From positions 227,868-291,867 of the forward strand of contig NZ_KB902724.1 in NCBI RefSeq assembly GCF_000379605.1: a DNA stretch of 64,000 nt. Reading direction: 5' to 3'. The first letter of the stretch is position 1; each line of letters begins with the position of its first letter. Both the position numbers and the translations under genes were made by a program. Below, in pieces: positions 10,250 to 19,367 of this stretch. The notes below the pieces were generated by a model that ran no database searches, was not told the DNA's origin, and was given only the letters and a program-made list of their open reading frames with translations. The stretch is from Rhizobium giardinii bv. giardinii H152 (lineage in GTDB: Bacteria; Pseudomonadota; Alphaproteobacteria; Rhizobiales; Rhizobiaceae).

Positions 10250-11113
10250 ATGGATATTTTCTCCACGCTTCAGGAAGAGAAGACCAAGCTCTCGCAGGCC
10301 GAAGGCCGCATTGCCGAGATCCTGCTCACCGATTTCGAATTTGCCGTAAATGCCTCGATCATCGAGCTTGCCGGCAAGGCCGACGTCTCGCCGCCGACCG
10401 TCACGCGCTTTTGCCGCCGTCTTGGCTGCGAAAGCTTTTCCGACTTCAAGGTGCAACTGGCGCGCACCGCCTATGTCGGCATGCGTTATCTGAAGCCCGA
10501 GCCGAAAAGCCGGGAGCCCGCCGACGTGGCGCAGGATATCGTCACCAAGGCGCAGAACGCCCTTTTCCTGCTGCACCGCAATCTCGACCTTGCGGCGATC
10601 GAACAGGCAACCGAGCGGCTTGCATCGGCGGACATGATCTATGCCTTCGGCTCGGGCGGCAATTCCTCGATGATCGCCAGCGAATTGCAGAACCGGCTTT
10701 TTCGACTTGGGTTGCGCGTCACGGCCAGTGCCGACCACAGCATGCAGTTGATGATGGCGGCGGCGGCAAAGCCCACCGACGTTCTGATCGGTTCGTCGTT
10801 TTCGGGGCGCAATGCCGAGCTCGTGCGGTCCTTTACGCTGGCGCGCGAGCAAAAGGTGGCGACGATTGCCTTGACCCAGAGCGGCAGTCCGGTCGCCCGC
10901 GCAGCCGACATCACCGTGCCGGTCGATCTGCCTGAGGGAAACAACATCTACCGGCCGACCTCGACCCGGATCGCCTATCTCGCCCTCGTCGATATCATTG
11001 CCAGCCTCGTTGCCTACCACGTGCAGCCGCAGGCGACCGTGACGCTACGGCGTATCAAGCAACAGCTCGTCGCCCACCGCGATGGCGATGACCGCCAGCT
11101 TTTAGGGGACTGA
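10250..11113 (+). CDS. RpiR family transcriptional regulator, 287 aa
   Basis: N-terminal helix-turn-helix domain (LSQAEGRIAEILLTDFEFAVNASI, then VSPPTVTRFCRRLGCESFSDFKVQLAR) followed by a SIS sugar-phosphate binding domain (IYAFGSGGNSSMIASELQNRLFRLG and DVLIGSSFSGRNAELV). RpiR regulators sense phosphorylated sugars, often amino sugars. It sits in the middle of the island and is the natural controller of the nearby operons. The gene starts 119 bp after ridA and is followed 25 bp later by the SDR gene. Confidence 0.93.
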   Translation: MDIFSTLQEEKTKLSQAEGRIAEILLTDFEFAVNASIIELAGKADVSPPTVTRFCRRLGCESFSDFKVQLARTAYVGMRYLKPEPKSREPADVAQDIVTKAQNALFLLHRNLDLAAIEQATERLASADMIYAFGSGGNSSMIASELQNRLFRLGLRVTASADHSMQLMMAAAAKPTDVLIGSSFSGRNAELVRSFTLAREQKVATIALTQSGSPVARAADITVPVDLPEGNNIYRPTSTRIAYLALVDIIASLVAYHVQPQATVTLRRIKQQLVAHRDGDDRQLLGD

Positions 11114-11138
11114 CATCCATGTTCAGAAGGGAACCGGC

Positions 11139-11915
11139 ATGCCAGCATCCGTCGCGATCGTAACCGGCGCCGGCGGCGACATTGGCCGCGCCATCGCCCG
11201 CCGTCTTGGCGAAGATCATGATTTCGTTCTAATGCCCGATCTCGACGGCGCTGCGGCCGAGACGGCGGCAATTAGTCTGCGTGATCCGGGCAAATTCGTT
11301 GCCTTTACCTGCGACATTACCGATCCGGCAAATGTTGCCGATATGGCAAGCCGCGCGGCCGAGCTTGGCCAGGTGCGAACCCTCGTCAACAATGCGGGCG
11401 CGGCGCGGGCGGTCAGCCTGCACGACACGACGCCGGAAATCTGGCGTATGGACAGCGTGCTCAATCTGGAGGCTGCCTTCCTCTGTTTTCGCGCAGTCGA
11501 AGCGGCGTTGAAGGAGACGAAAGGCTCGGTCGTCAACATCGCCTCGGTCAACGGTACCAATGTCTTCGGCCATCCCGCTTATAGCGCCGCCAAGGCCGGC
11601 CTATTGCACCTGACGAAGCTGATTGCGGTGGAATACGGCAAGTTCGGCATTCGCGCCAACGCCGTCTCGCCCGGCACGGTGCGCACGCAAGCGTGGGAGG
11701 ATCGCGCGGCCGCCAATCCGAATGTCTTTGAAGATGCCAGGCGCTGGTATCCGCTGCAGCGGATCGCCACTCCGGACGATGTCGCCAATGCTGTCGGCTT
11801 TCTGGCGAGCCCGCTTGCTGCAGCAATCACCGGCGCCTGCCTGCCGGTCGATTGCGGCCTGACGGCGGGGCAGGCGGAACTCGCCCGCACCTTTTCCCAG
11901 TCGGATCACTACTAG
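11139..11915 (+). CDS. short-chain dehydrogenase/reductase, 258 aa
   Basis: Classical SDR: cofactor motif TGAGGDIG near residue 10, NNAG in the core, catalytic Ser in NIASVNG, and the YSAAKAG pair (Tyr-x-x-x-Lys). The length is typical. It probably oxidises or reduces a hydroxyl of the imported sugar or its derivative; no substrate can be assigned. It lies between rpiR and the hexosaminidase gene (16 bp), so it is part of the rightward operon. Confidence 0.92.
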   Translation: MPASVAIVTGAGGDIGRAIARRLGEDHDFVLMPDLDGAAAETAAISLRDPGKFVAFTCDITDPANVADMASRAAELGQVRTLVNNAGAARAVSLHDTTPEIWRMDSVLNLEAAFLCFRAVEAALKETKGSVVNIASVNGTNVFGHPAYSAAKAGLLHLTKLIAVEYGKFGIRANAVSPGTVRTQAWEDRAAANPNVFEDARRWYPLQRIATPDDVANAVGFLASPLAAAITGACLPVDCGLTAGQAELARTFSQSDHY

Positions 11916-11931
11916 AACACGAGGAACAGAC

Positions 11932-13851
11932 ATGCACACGGCGTCCTATCGTCTCGAAAGCGCGTGGCAACCGCACGGCGGTCCGCACGGTCGCTTCACC
12001 TTCCGCCTCTTCAATCTTTCAGAAAGCACGATTGAGGACTTCACGATCGTCTACACGTCACTGACCCGGATCATCGACCAGGACGCCTGCGAAAACGCGA
12101 CTTTTGTCAGGCGTGACGCCAACTATCACGAGTTTGCGCCGCCGACCGGTTTTGTCTTGGCACCGGGTGCGATGTGGACGTTCACCGTTGGCGGCCTGCA
12201 CCGCAAGGCCGTGCATTGCACAGATGGTGCGAAATCCGCTTATCTGACGCTCGCCCCCGGCCGCCATGTCCCGGTTGCCGTCTCCGATCTCATGCTCGAG
12301 GGCCAGGTGAGCGAGCCACCGCCGGTGCTTTTGCCGCAAGGCAAACTCGACCTGCCGTTCGCCGTGCAGCCATGGCCACGCCAGATCGACGCGGAGCCGG
12401 GCGACGGCTTTCCTGTCTGCCTCTACCCGGCGCAGGGGTGTTCGTTGGACGACCTCAAGGCCGTCGAGACTGTCCTTGCCCTGTTCCGCCGCCTTTTCCC
12501 GTCGGATCATGCGCCCCTCAGTCTTGCGCCGAACGGTCAGGGCAGGGCGCTGCGTCTAAAACAGGACACAGCACTTGTCCCGGAAGGTTACGAGATTGCG
12601 TTCTCGGCAGACGAAGTCAGGCTCTCCTTTGGCGGTGGTGCTGGGCGCCAATACGGATTGACGACGCTGGCACAGCTTCTGAACGGCGCGCGCCGGGAGC
12701 CGGCGAAATTCCGCTTCCCGATTGGCGGCACCATCGCCGATGCGCCGCGCTATAGCTGGCGCGGCTGCCATCTCGACGTGTCGCGGCAATTTTATCCCGT
12801 CAGCGATCTCTCGCGGCTGATCGATATTCTTGCCTGGCTGAAGCTCAACATCTTCCACTGGCACCTCACCGACGACGAGGCGTGGCGGCTGGAGATCAAG
12901 GCCTATCCGGAACTCACCACGGTCGGGGTCCTGCGGAGCCCCGATGGGCCGCTTCTGCCGCAGCTCGGCAACGGTGCCGATCCCGTGGGAGGCTTCTACA
13001 GCCAGGCCAATGTCCGCGCTCTGGTTGCCCACGCCTCAGCGCTAAATGTCGAGATCGTCCCCGAGATCGATATTCCCGGTCACAATGCTGCGACCCTTGT
13101 CGCATTGCGCGATCTGTCCGACGGCCAGGAAGCACCGGAGAGTTATCACTCCGTGCAGGGCTACGCCAACAATGCGCTCAATCCGGCCGTGCCGTTCACC
13201 TACGAATTCCTGGAAAAGGTCCTCGACGAAATGGTCGAGCTTTTTCCGTCCGCCTACGTCCATGTCGGGGGTGATGAGGTCGCCGACGGCGCCTGGCTCG
13301 CCTCGCCGCTGGCAAGGTCGTTGATAGAACGCGAGGGCGTTTCCGGTACGTTCGGGCTGCAGTCCTATTTTCTCAAACAGGTGAAGGACATGCTGACCAG
13401 GCGCGGCAAGAAGCTGGCCGGTTGGAACGAGGTCGCCCACGGCGGCGGTGTCAATGCGACGGAGACGTTGCTTATGGCCTGGCAGAGCCCCGAAGTCGGC
13501 ATTGAACTTGCCCGCGAAGGCTATGAAGTCGTCATGACGCCCGGCCAGGCCTATTATCTCGACATGGTGCAGGCAGAGGCATGGCAGGAGCCGGGCGCCA
13601 GCTGGGCTGGCACGGTGCCGCCCGCCCACACCTACGACTACGAGGCCGAGGGCGAATTTCCGGAGGAGCTGAAACATCAGCTAAAGGGCGTGCAAGCCTG
13701 TATCTGGTCGGAGCACTTCCTCTCGCGCGACTATTTCAACCGCCTCGTCTTTCCGCGCCTTCCGGCCATTGCGGAGGCGGCGTGGACGCCGAAGAGCGGG
13801 AAGAACTGGCTGCGCTTCGCGGCCATCGTCGATCTCTGCCCGAAACTTTAA
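11932..13851 (+). CDS. GH20 beta-N-acetylhexosaminidase, 639 aa
   Basis: Glycoside hydrolase family 20. The N-terminal third is a less conserved domain, followed by a GH20 N-terminal alpha/beta domain and the TIM barrel beginning around RYSWRGCHLDVSRQFYP. The catalytic Asp-Glu pair is in HVGGDE (D448, E449), and KLNIFHWHLTDDEAWRLEIK is a family signature. It removes terminal GlcNAc or GalNAc by substrate-assisted catalysis. No signal peptide is seen, so it probably works in the cytoplasm on an imported oligosaccharide or glycoconjugate. It is followed 20 bp later by an M81 peptidase gene, an unusual pairing. Confidence 0.93.
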   Translation: MHTASYRLESAWQPHGGPHGRFTFRLFNLSESTIEDFTIVYTSLTRIIDQDACENATFVRRDANYHEFAPPTGFVLAPGAMWTFTVGGLHRKAVHCTDGAKSAYLTLAPGRHVPVAVSDLMLEGQVSEPPPVLLPQGKLDLPFAVQPWPRQIDAEPGDGFPVCLYPAQGCSLDDLKAVETVLALFRRLFPSDHAPLSLAPNGQGRALRLKQDTALVPEGYEIAFSADEVRLSFGGGAGRQYGLTTLAQLLNGARREPAKFRFPIGGTIADAPRYSWRGCHLDVSRQFYPVSDLSRLIDILAWLKLNIFHWHLTDDEAWRLEIKAYPELTTVGVLRSPDGPLLPQLGNGADPVGGFYSQANVRALVAHASALNVEIVPEIDIPGHNAATLVALRDLSDGQEAPESYHSVQGYANNALNPAVPFTYEFLEKVLDEMVELFPSAYVHVGGDEVADGAWLASPLARSLIEREGVSGTFGLQSYFLKQVKDMLTRRGKKLAGWNEVAHGGGVNATETLLMAWQSPEVGIELAREGYEVVMTPGQAYYLDMVQAEAWQEPGASWAGTVPPAHTYDYEAEGEFPEELKHQLKGVQACIWSEHFLSRDYFNRLVFPRLPAIAEAAWTPKSGKNWLRFAAIVDLCPKL

Positions 13852-13871
13852 ACTTAGTTGTGAGGGAAGCC

Positions 13872-15320
13872 ATGCGCATCGCCGTCGGCGGCATCCATAC
13901 CGAATGCAGCACCTATTCGCCGGTCCTGATGACCGTCGAGGATTTTCGCGTGTTGCGCGATGCAGATCTGCTGGGCGCCGACTATTTCAGTTTCCTGCAT
14001 GCGGACGGTATCAAGCACGTGCCCCTGCTACACGCGCGCGCCGTGCCGGGCGGCCCGGTGTCGCGCGACGCTTATGAAATTTTCAAGGCCGAGTTTCTTG
14101 CAAGGTTGCAAGCGGTCTTGCCGATCGACGGTCTCTATCTCGCGATGCACGGCGCGATCAATGTCGAGGGTATGGACGATGCCGAGGGCGACTGGATCTC
14201 TGCCGCACGCGCGGTCGTCGGTCCGGATTGCCCGGTCGCTGCGAGCTATGACCTGCACGGCAATGTCAGCGAGAGGATCATCGACCAGATCGACATCTTC
14301 GCCGCCTATCGCACCGCGCCGCACATCGATGTGCGCGAGACGATGGTGCGCGCCTGGTCGATGCTGGTCGAGACGCTGCGGACCGGCCGTCGTCCAGGCG
14401 TCGCCTGGGCAAAAGTGCCCGTCCTGCTGCCGGGCGAATGCACCTCAACGGAGGATGAGCCGGCGAAATCGATCTATTGCGAGCTTCCCGGTTTCGATGC
14501 CAGGCCGGGTATCCTCGATGCCAATCTGATGATCGGCTATGTCTGGGCTGACGAGCCGCGGGCAACAGCGTGTGCAGTCGTCACCGGCGTGGACAAAGCC
14601 GGTGCGCTGAAGGCAGCCAAGGAAATAGCCCTCCGATACTGGAATGCGCGGCAGAGCTTCGGTTTCGGCCAGCAGACGGGGCCGTTGGAAGAAATGCTTC
14701 AGATTGGGGCGGCGGCGAATACCGCGCCAGTCATTCTTGCCGATTCCGGCGACAATCCGACGGGCGGCGGCGTCGGCGACCGGGCTGACGTGCTGCGTGC
14801 GCTGCTTGCGCACAACTGGCAGGGAGCGCTCATTGCAGGCATCACCGATCGGCCCGCCGTCGAAGCCTGCTTTGCGGCCGGTGAGGGAGGCCCAATCGCC
14901 CTTCGCATCGGCGGAAGTCTCGATCCGGCCAGCGTTCCCGCCGATGTCACGGCAACCGTCCTGCATCTTGACGATCCTGGCACCCCGGCAGAGCGCCAGG
15001 CCGTCGTGCGTGTCGGCGGTATCGAGATCGTGCTCGCTGCGCGCCGGCGCCCCTATCACAATATTGCGGACTTCCGCCGGCTTGGGCTGGATCCCAACAC
15101 CGTGCGGCTGCTGGTCGTTAAATCGGGTTACCTGTCGCCGGAACTCGCGCCGATTGCCAATCCGAACCTGATGGCGTTGACCGATGGCGTCGTCAATCAG
15201 GACATCGCCAATCTTGCGAGCAACCGCAGGACAAGGCCGGTCTTTCCCTTCGACCGGGATTTTGCATTCACGCCACAGGCCAGGATTTCAGCGCGCTGGC
15301 TTATGGGTCCCAAAGGCTGA
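13872..15320 (+). CDS. M81 family metallopeptidase (MlrC-like), second copy, 482 aa
   Basis: Starts MRIAVGGIHTECSTYSP, the usual M81 N-terminus; the ATG at 13872 has GAGGGA upstream, so longer frames into the hexosaminidase gene are not used. Zinc ligands are D127, H129 and H151 with the MlrC spacing (2 and 22 residues). The DSGDNPTGGGVGDRADVL block corresponds to the C-terminal conserved motif. It is clearly diverged from the M81 protein at 7632, so the two probably have different substrates. It lies in the rpiR-SDR-GH20 operon. Confidence 0.9.
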   Translation: MRIAVGGIHTECSTYSPVLMTVEDFRVLRDADLLGADYFSFLHADGIKHVPLLHARAVPGGPVSRDAYEIFKAEFLARLQAVLPIDGLYLAMHGAINVEGMDDAEGDWISAARAVVGPDCPVAASYDLHGNVSERIIDQIDIFAAYRTAPHIDVRETMVRAWSMLVETLRTGRRPGVAWAKVPVLLPGECTSTEDEPAKSIYCELPGFDARPGILDANLMIGYVWADEPRATACAVVTGVDKAGALKAAKEIALRYWNARQSFGFGQQTGPLEEMLQIGAAANTAPVILADSGDNPTGGGVGDRADVLRALLAHNWQGALIAGITDRPAVEACFAAGEGGPIALRIGGSLDPASVPADVTATVLHLDDPGTPAERQAVVRVGGIEIVLAARRRPYHNIADFRRLGLDPNTVRLLVVKSGYLSPELAPIANPNLMALTDGVVNQDIANLASNRRTRPVFPFDRDFAFTPQARISARWLMGPKG

Positions 15321-15395
15321 ACACTTCGAGCAATTCCATCTGCGAAACCCGCCATTTCCTGCGCGACCATAGATCTCTCTCCCGGTGTCTTCATC

Positions 15396-16610
15396 ATGAC
15401 CTCCACGCTGTCGATCGCGTTCCGCCACCCGGTGGTTCGGTTGAGCATGATCGCCATTTTCCTGTTCGGCTTCACCGGCGCGGCGACGTCGCCATATCAG
15501 TCCGTCATCGGCATCGCGGAGCTGGGTCTGAGCGACGGCTTCTATTCGATCCTGATTTTCACGGCCGCCGCCGTCAACGTCGTTGCAAGCCTCTGGGTCG
15601 GCGTGCTCGCCGACAGGATCGGCAACTATCGGATCCTGCTGATGACCGTCATGACGTTCGGCATTGTCGGCTACGGTCTCATTTATGCCGTACCGATGGC
15701 AGCGAGCTTCGTGGTGTGCACGCTGATCATCTTGCCGGTCTACAACGCCATGAACTCGCTGCTGTTTGCCAATGTCCGTGCGGTTGCAAACGCCGGTGGC
15801 GGACGGGATGCGGCGGCGATCAATTCCGGTGTTCGTGCGGCGATTTCCGTCGCCTGGGTTCTGGTTCCGGGACTTGTCGCGCTCGTCCTGACGGGCAGCG
15901 GCAGCATGATGCCCGCCTATCTGCTTGCCTGCCTCGGCTGCGTCGCCAATCTGGCTTTGGTTTATTTCAAACTGCCGGCGGGCAAGGGCACCCCGCCGCC
16001 GATCGACCGCCGCCATTCCTTCATCGCCTCCTTTGCCGAGGTCCTTTCGCCCAAGGTGTTCGCGCGGCTGATGGCAGTTTCCCTGATCACGTCGACACTG
16101 CATGTCAATGCGGCGGTCCAGCCGCTGATCATCACCGGCGCCGCGGGCGGCAAGGTTACGGATATCGGCGCCATCGTCGGGATAATCGCCTTTCTCGAGG
16201 TTGTGTTCATTTTCGTCTGGGCGCGCATCCAGCTTCACCTGCATCCAGTAACGGCGCTTGCCGCCGGCACGGCGCTCTATGCCGTGTACCTGACGCTGCT
16301 CGGCTTTTCCTCAGCACCCTGGCACGTCTATGCCCTGACGCCGCTCAGCGCTTTCGCCGCTGCCGCACTGATCAGCATCCCGATCACCTATATTCAGGAC
16401 CTGATCGCCGATCGCCCCGGTCTCGGCAGTTCGCTGATTTCGGTCAACCTGTTCCTGAGCGGCGGGCTGAGCGCGATACTGTTTGCGCTCGGAACCCGTT
16501 TCAGCGACTATTCCGGTACATCGGAGCTCGGTGCCTGTGCCGGCATGCTGGGCTTTGCGCTGCTCATCTATCTTGACGGCCGCCATACGGCGCGGCGCTC
16601 GGCACGCTGA
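15396..16610 (+). CDS. MFS transporter, sugar-efflux (Set)-like, 404 aa
   Basis: About 12 membrane segments. The loop 2-3 region is WVGVLADRIGNYRILL, matching the MFS GxxxDRxGRR motif. The N-terminal FRHPVVRLSMIAIFLFGFTGAATSPYQSVIG and overall pattern resemble the SetA/SetB sugar efflux branch, though assignment by eye is tentative. It starts 75 bp after the M81 gene and ends the rightward operon. Its last 47 bp overlap the end of the convergent adenylation-domain gene. Confidence 0.85.
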   Translation: MTSTLSIAFRHPVVRLSMIAIFLFGFTGAATSPYQSVIGIAELGLSDGFYSILIFTAAAVNVVASLWVGVLADRIGNYRILLMTVMTFGIVGYGLIYAVPMAASFVVCTLIILPVYNAMNSLLFANVRAVANAGGGRDAAAINSGVRAAISVAWVLVPGLVALVLTGSGSMMPAYLLACLGCVANLALVYFKLPAGKGTPPPIDRRHSFIASFAEVLSPKVFARLMAVSLITSTLHVNAAVQPLIITGAAGGKVTDIGAIVGIIAFLEVVFIFVWARIQLHLHPVTALAAGTALYAVYLTLLGFSSAPWHVYALTPLSAFAAAALISIPITYIQDLIADRPGLGSSLISVNLFLSGGLSAILFALGTRFSDYSGTSELGACAGMLGFALLIYLDGRHTARRSAR

Positions 16611-19218
16611 TCCGTTTGGCTAAATCGACTGCAGCGAGCCAGTGCCGGCGAAGGACGATGGTGGTGAGCCCGAAGGAGAGATCCCGGTGTTTGGAGAGGT
16701 ACGACAGGACTTGTTTCTGGGCCCACCATGCAATGACCCCCAAGGCCACGCCCCCGACAATGGCGAGTATCGAAAATGCCGGAGCGGAGATTTTTCCGGA
16801 AAGCGGAAGGAGAAGCAGTTCCGGCATGAAACGGTGGAGGAGGTAGATGTGAAAACTCGCGGCAGAAACCGGCAGGACGAACGCTTTCAGCGCTCGCGGA
16901 ACAGGTAGCCGCGGCAAGAACAAGAGGAGGGCCAAGACAGGGATTTGCAGGAAATATTTGACCCGGGTGCCGATCCAGACGCTTTCGTAGAACGCGAAGC
17001 TGAAGACGACCACGCCAATCGCCATCAGAAACAGCCGCTTGGAGGTCGTATCCGCGAAAGCCGCCAGAAGGCCGATCGCGGCGAGATAGAGCATCCACGG
17101 CAATGTGAAAATCTGTCGGTTTCCGATTTGCCAGAGGTCGGGGATGATCAGGCGGGCAAGCAGCGCCACGCCCAGCAGCACCAGTCCCGCCGAGAACGGT
17201 GACCATGCTGCCACTTTTCGAACGGGCGGAAGAGCAAAAAAGCCGGCGAACAGCAAGAGCATCTGGCAATAGGCTTCGACGAACCAATAGAGGTAAGGAA
17301 GCATGCTGTGTCGCTCGGGATCGGCAAAGCCGAGATTTCCGGCCATCACCACCGACGCCCACGGCACCTCACCCCAGGCGACCGCGTAGCCTGCGACGAT
17401 AAGATAGTAGGGGATCACGATTGGAAGTGCAGAGCGCAGAAGGCGAATGATATCGAACTCCGCAACGGCCCGCCATTGAAAGCGGGCAAGTCCGAAGCCG
17501 ACAAGCAGGACCATCGCGGCGGAACCGCCCGGAATCGGCCACAGCGTCTCATGCTGCACGACGACGAAGAGGATGGCGAGCGCCCGGATGAGAAGACTGG
17601 TCTCCAGCGTGGGCGCTGTTTCAGACCGCTTGACTCTGTCGGCCAGGTCCGAAATGGAAAGCTTTTCCCAATTCACCGGCGCTTCACCGAGGATGCGCTC
17701 CAACGCGATCGAGAGCTGGACAAAGCGCAGCGAATCTCCTCCCAGCGACAGAAAACTGTCCCCCGGACCAACCCGGGCCGGGTAAAACAGCTGGGCAAAG
17801 ACGCCCTGGACGGTCTCTTTACGGTCGTCGTTCTCCGTGCTCGCGGAAAATTGTGCCGTAAGCCGCACATAGTCGATCTTGCCGGATGAAAGGCGGGGCA
17901 GCTTCGCCCGCGCCGTGGCGCCGACCTGCAACAGGGTGAGCCCGCTTGCCGTTGCCAGAATGCGCTTTGCCTCAAGCTCATCGGCAGGACCGGCGCAATA
18001 GGCATGGATTACCTTGTCGTCGCCGATGACGGCCGCGTGAATGCCATGTTTCTCGAGCGCCTGTTCCATCGCATCATGACTGATCCTGAGACCCGCGATC
18101 TTCGAAATACGCTTCAGACGCCCGCAGATGCGAAAGAGCTGCTGGTCGTCCAGTTCGGCGAGATCGCCCGTTTTCAGGCAATCGAGATCGTGGCCGCGGG
18201 TGAGTTCCCGGCGCGAGCTTGCATATCCCATCATGACATTCGGGCCGCGATAGACGAGTTCACCGGGCCGCCCCGGCAACAGAATCGGCTGCCCTTTCTC
18301 GTCTTCCAGGGTCAGCGTACCGCCGGGAATCGCGACGCCGATCCGATCCTCGTTGCCCTCAAGCTGATCCGGCGGCACATAGGCCAGCCGGGCCGTGGCT
18401 TCCGTCTGGCCGTACATTGCGAAGAATGCACCGCCGTTTTCGCGCATCAGGCGATTGTAGGGTCGTATGATATCGGGCGAAAGCCGACCGCCGGCAACCG
18501 TCATGAACCGCAGGGATGCGGGCCGCTTGTTGCGAAAATCGATGCTTTCCAGAAGCTCGTAGGAATAGGGCACGCCCGAAAAATTTGTGCATCCGGCACG
18601 TTCCAGCCGCTCGCAGAACTGCGGGTCCGAAATCGGGATCTTTGGGAAATACAGGCTCGCGCCGACGGCAAGATGCGAATGCAGCACGGAGAGCCCGTAG
18701 CAGTAATGCAGGGGCAGCACCATGCAGCTGCGGTCTGATGGTGTCAAACCGAGATACTGCGCAATCGACGCCGCATTCGCGTCAAGGTTATGGCTTGACA
18801 GTCTTACCGCCTTGGCGCGACCCGTACTGCCGGATGTCATGAGCAGAAGCGCCAGATCGCAATGGGGCTCTACGCCGGCCTCATCGCAGCCGCGGCGGGA
18901 CATCTCCCAGCGCCCGCGTCTCTGGCGCAAGTTGATGTCGGGCGCAAAGGCCTCGTCGATGATCGCGCTTTGCGCGTGATCCGCCGGCGGGACCATGACG
19001 ACGGCGTGGCCCGCCTGAAGCGCTCCGAGATAGCCGATGATGGCATGCTCGGAATGCGACGCTTCCACAGCAACCAGCATCTTCCCCGCACCAAATGTTG
19101 CGGATTTGCGGCTGACGCGGTCGGCCAGCTCCCGATAGGTGATCGGCTCGCGGTCTGGGAAAAGCAGTGCCGGCGCATCGCCCCAATTTGCCAGCGCGGA
19201 CGTGAAGAGCGGTGCCAT
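16564..19218 (-). CDS. adenylation domain - carrier protein - membrane acyltransferase fusion, 884 aa
   Basis: Three parts in one frame. Residues 1-455 form an AMP-forming adenylation domain: TSGSTGRAKAV near 129, MYGQTEAT near 268, TGDLAE near 350, GRLKRISKIAGLRIS near 366, and the A10 lysine in LSSGKIDY near 446. Residues 465-535 form a carrier domain with the phosphopantetheine serine in FLSLGGDSLRFVQL near 495. Residues 545-850 are a multispanning membrane region resembling acyltransferase-3 proteins. The design implies activation of a carboxylic or amino acid, loading on the carrier, and transfer to an acceptor at the membrane. No condensation or thioesterase domain is seen. It is divergent from an iron-type ABC importer. 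Confidence 0.82.
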   Translation of the reverse strand: MAPLFTSALANWGDAPALLFPDREPITYRELADRVSRKSATFGAGKMLVAVEASHSEHAIIGYLGALQAGHAVVMVPPADHAQSAIIDEAFAPDINLRQRRGRWEMSRRGCDEAGVEPHCDLALLLMTSGSTGRAKAVRLSSHNLDANAASIAQYLGLTPSDRSCMVLPLHYCYGLSVLHSHLAVGASLYFPKIPISDPQFCERLERAGCTNFSGVPYSYELLESIDFRNKRPASLRFMTVAGGRLSPDIIRPYNRLMRENGGAFFAMYGQTEATARLAYVPPDQLEGNEDRIGVAIPGGTLTLEDEKGQPILLPGRPGELVYRGPNVMMGYASSRRELTRGHDLDCLKTGDLAELDDQQLFRICGRLKRISKIAGLRISHDAMEQALEKHGIHAAVIGDDKVIHAYCAGPADELEAKRILATASGLTLLQVGATARAKLPRLSSGKIDYVRLTAQFSASTENDDRKETVQGVFAQLFYPARVGPGDSFLSLGGDSLRFVQLSIALERILGEAPVNWEKLSISDLADRVKRSETAPTLETSLLIRALAILFVVVQHETLWPIPGGSAAMVLLVGFGLARFQWRAVAEFDIIRLLRSALPIVIPYYLIVAGYAVAWGEVPWASVVMAGNLGFADPERHSMLPYLYWFVEAYCQMLLLFAGFFALPPVRKVAAWSPFSAGLVLLGVALLARLIIPDLWQIGNRQIFTLPWMLYLAAIGLLAAFADTTSKRLFLMAIGVVVFSFAFYESVWIGTRVKYFLQIPVLALLLFLPRLPVPRALKAFVLPVSAASFHIYLLHRFMPELLLLPLSGKISAPAFSILAIVGGVALGVIAWWAQKQVLSYLSKHRDLSFGLTTIVLRRHWLAAVDLAKRISVPSAAPYGGRQDR

Positions 19219-19276
19219 GTGAGCAATCGGTATGGAAAGATTGAAGGAAGTCGGATTTGCTCCCCTATGAAATGCA

Positions 19277-19291
19277 TGAATGCTATTGTCA
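19277..19291. promoter_or_regulatory. possible iron-responsive operator (TGA-N9-TCA)
   Basis: TGA-N9-TCA lies in the divergent promoter between the adenylation-fusion gene and the ferric-type ATPase gene. This spacing is the known core of the RirA iron-responsive operator in rhizobia. The motif is short and will occur by chance, so support comes only from the iron-transport context. Confidence 0.35.
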
Positions 19292-19367
19292 AGTTATCGG
19301 CGGGCGCATAGGTGTTCTCGGAAGTTTCGATGACTTTGGCGCATGGAACCGAAAGACGGAGAAGAAA

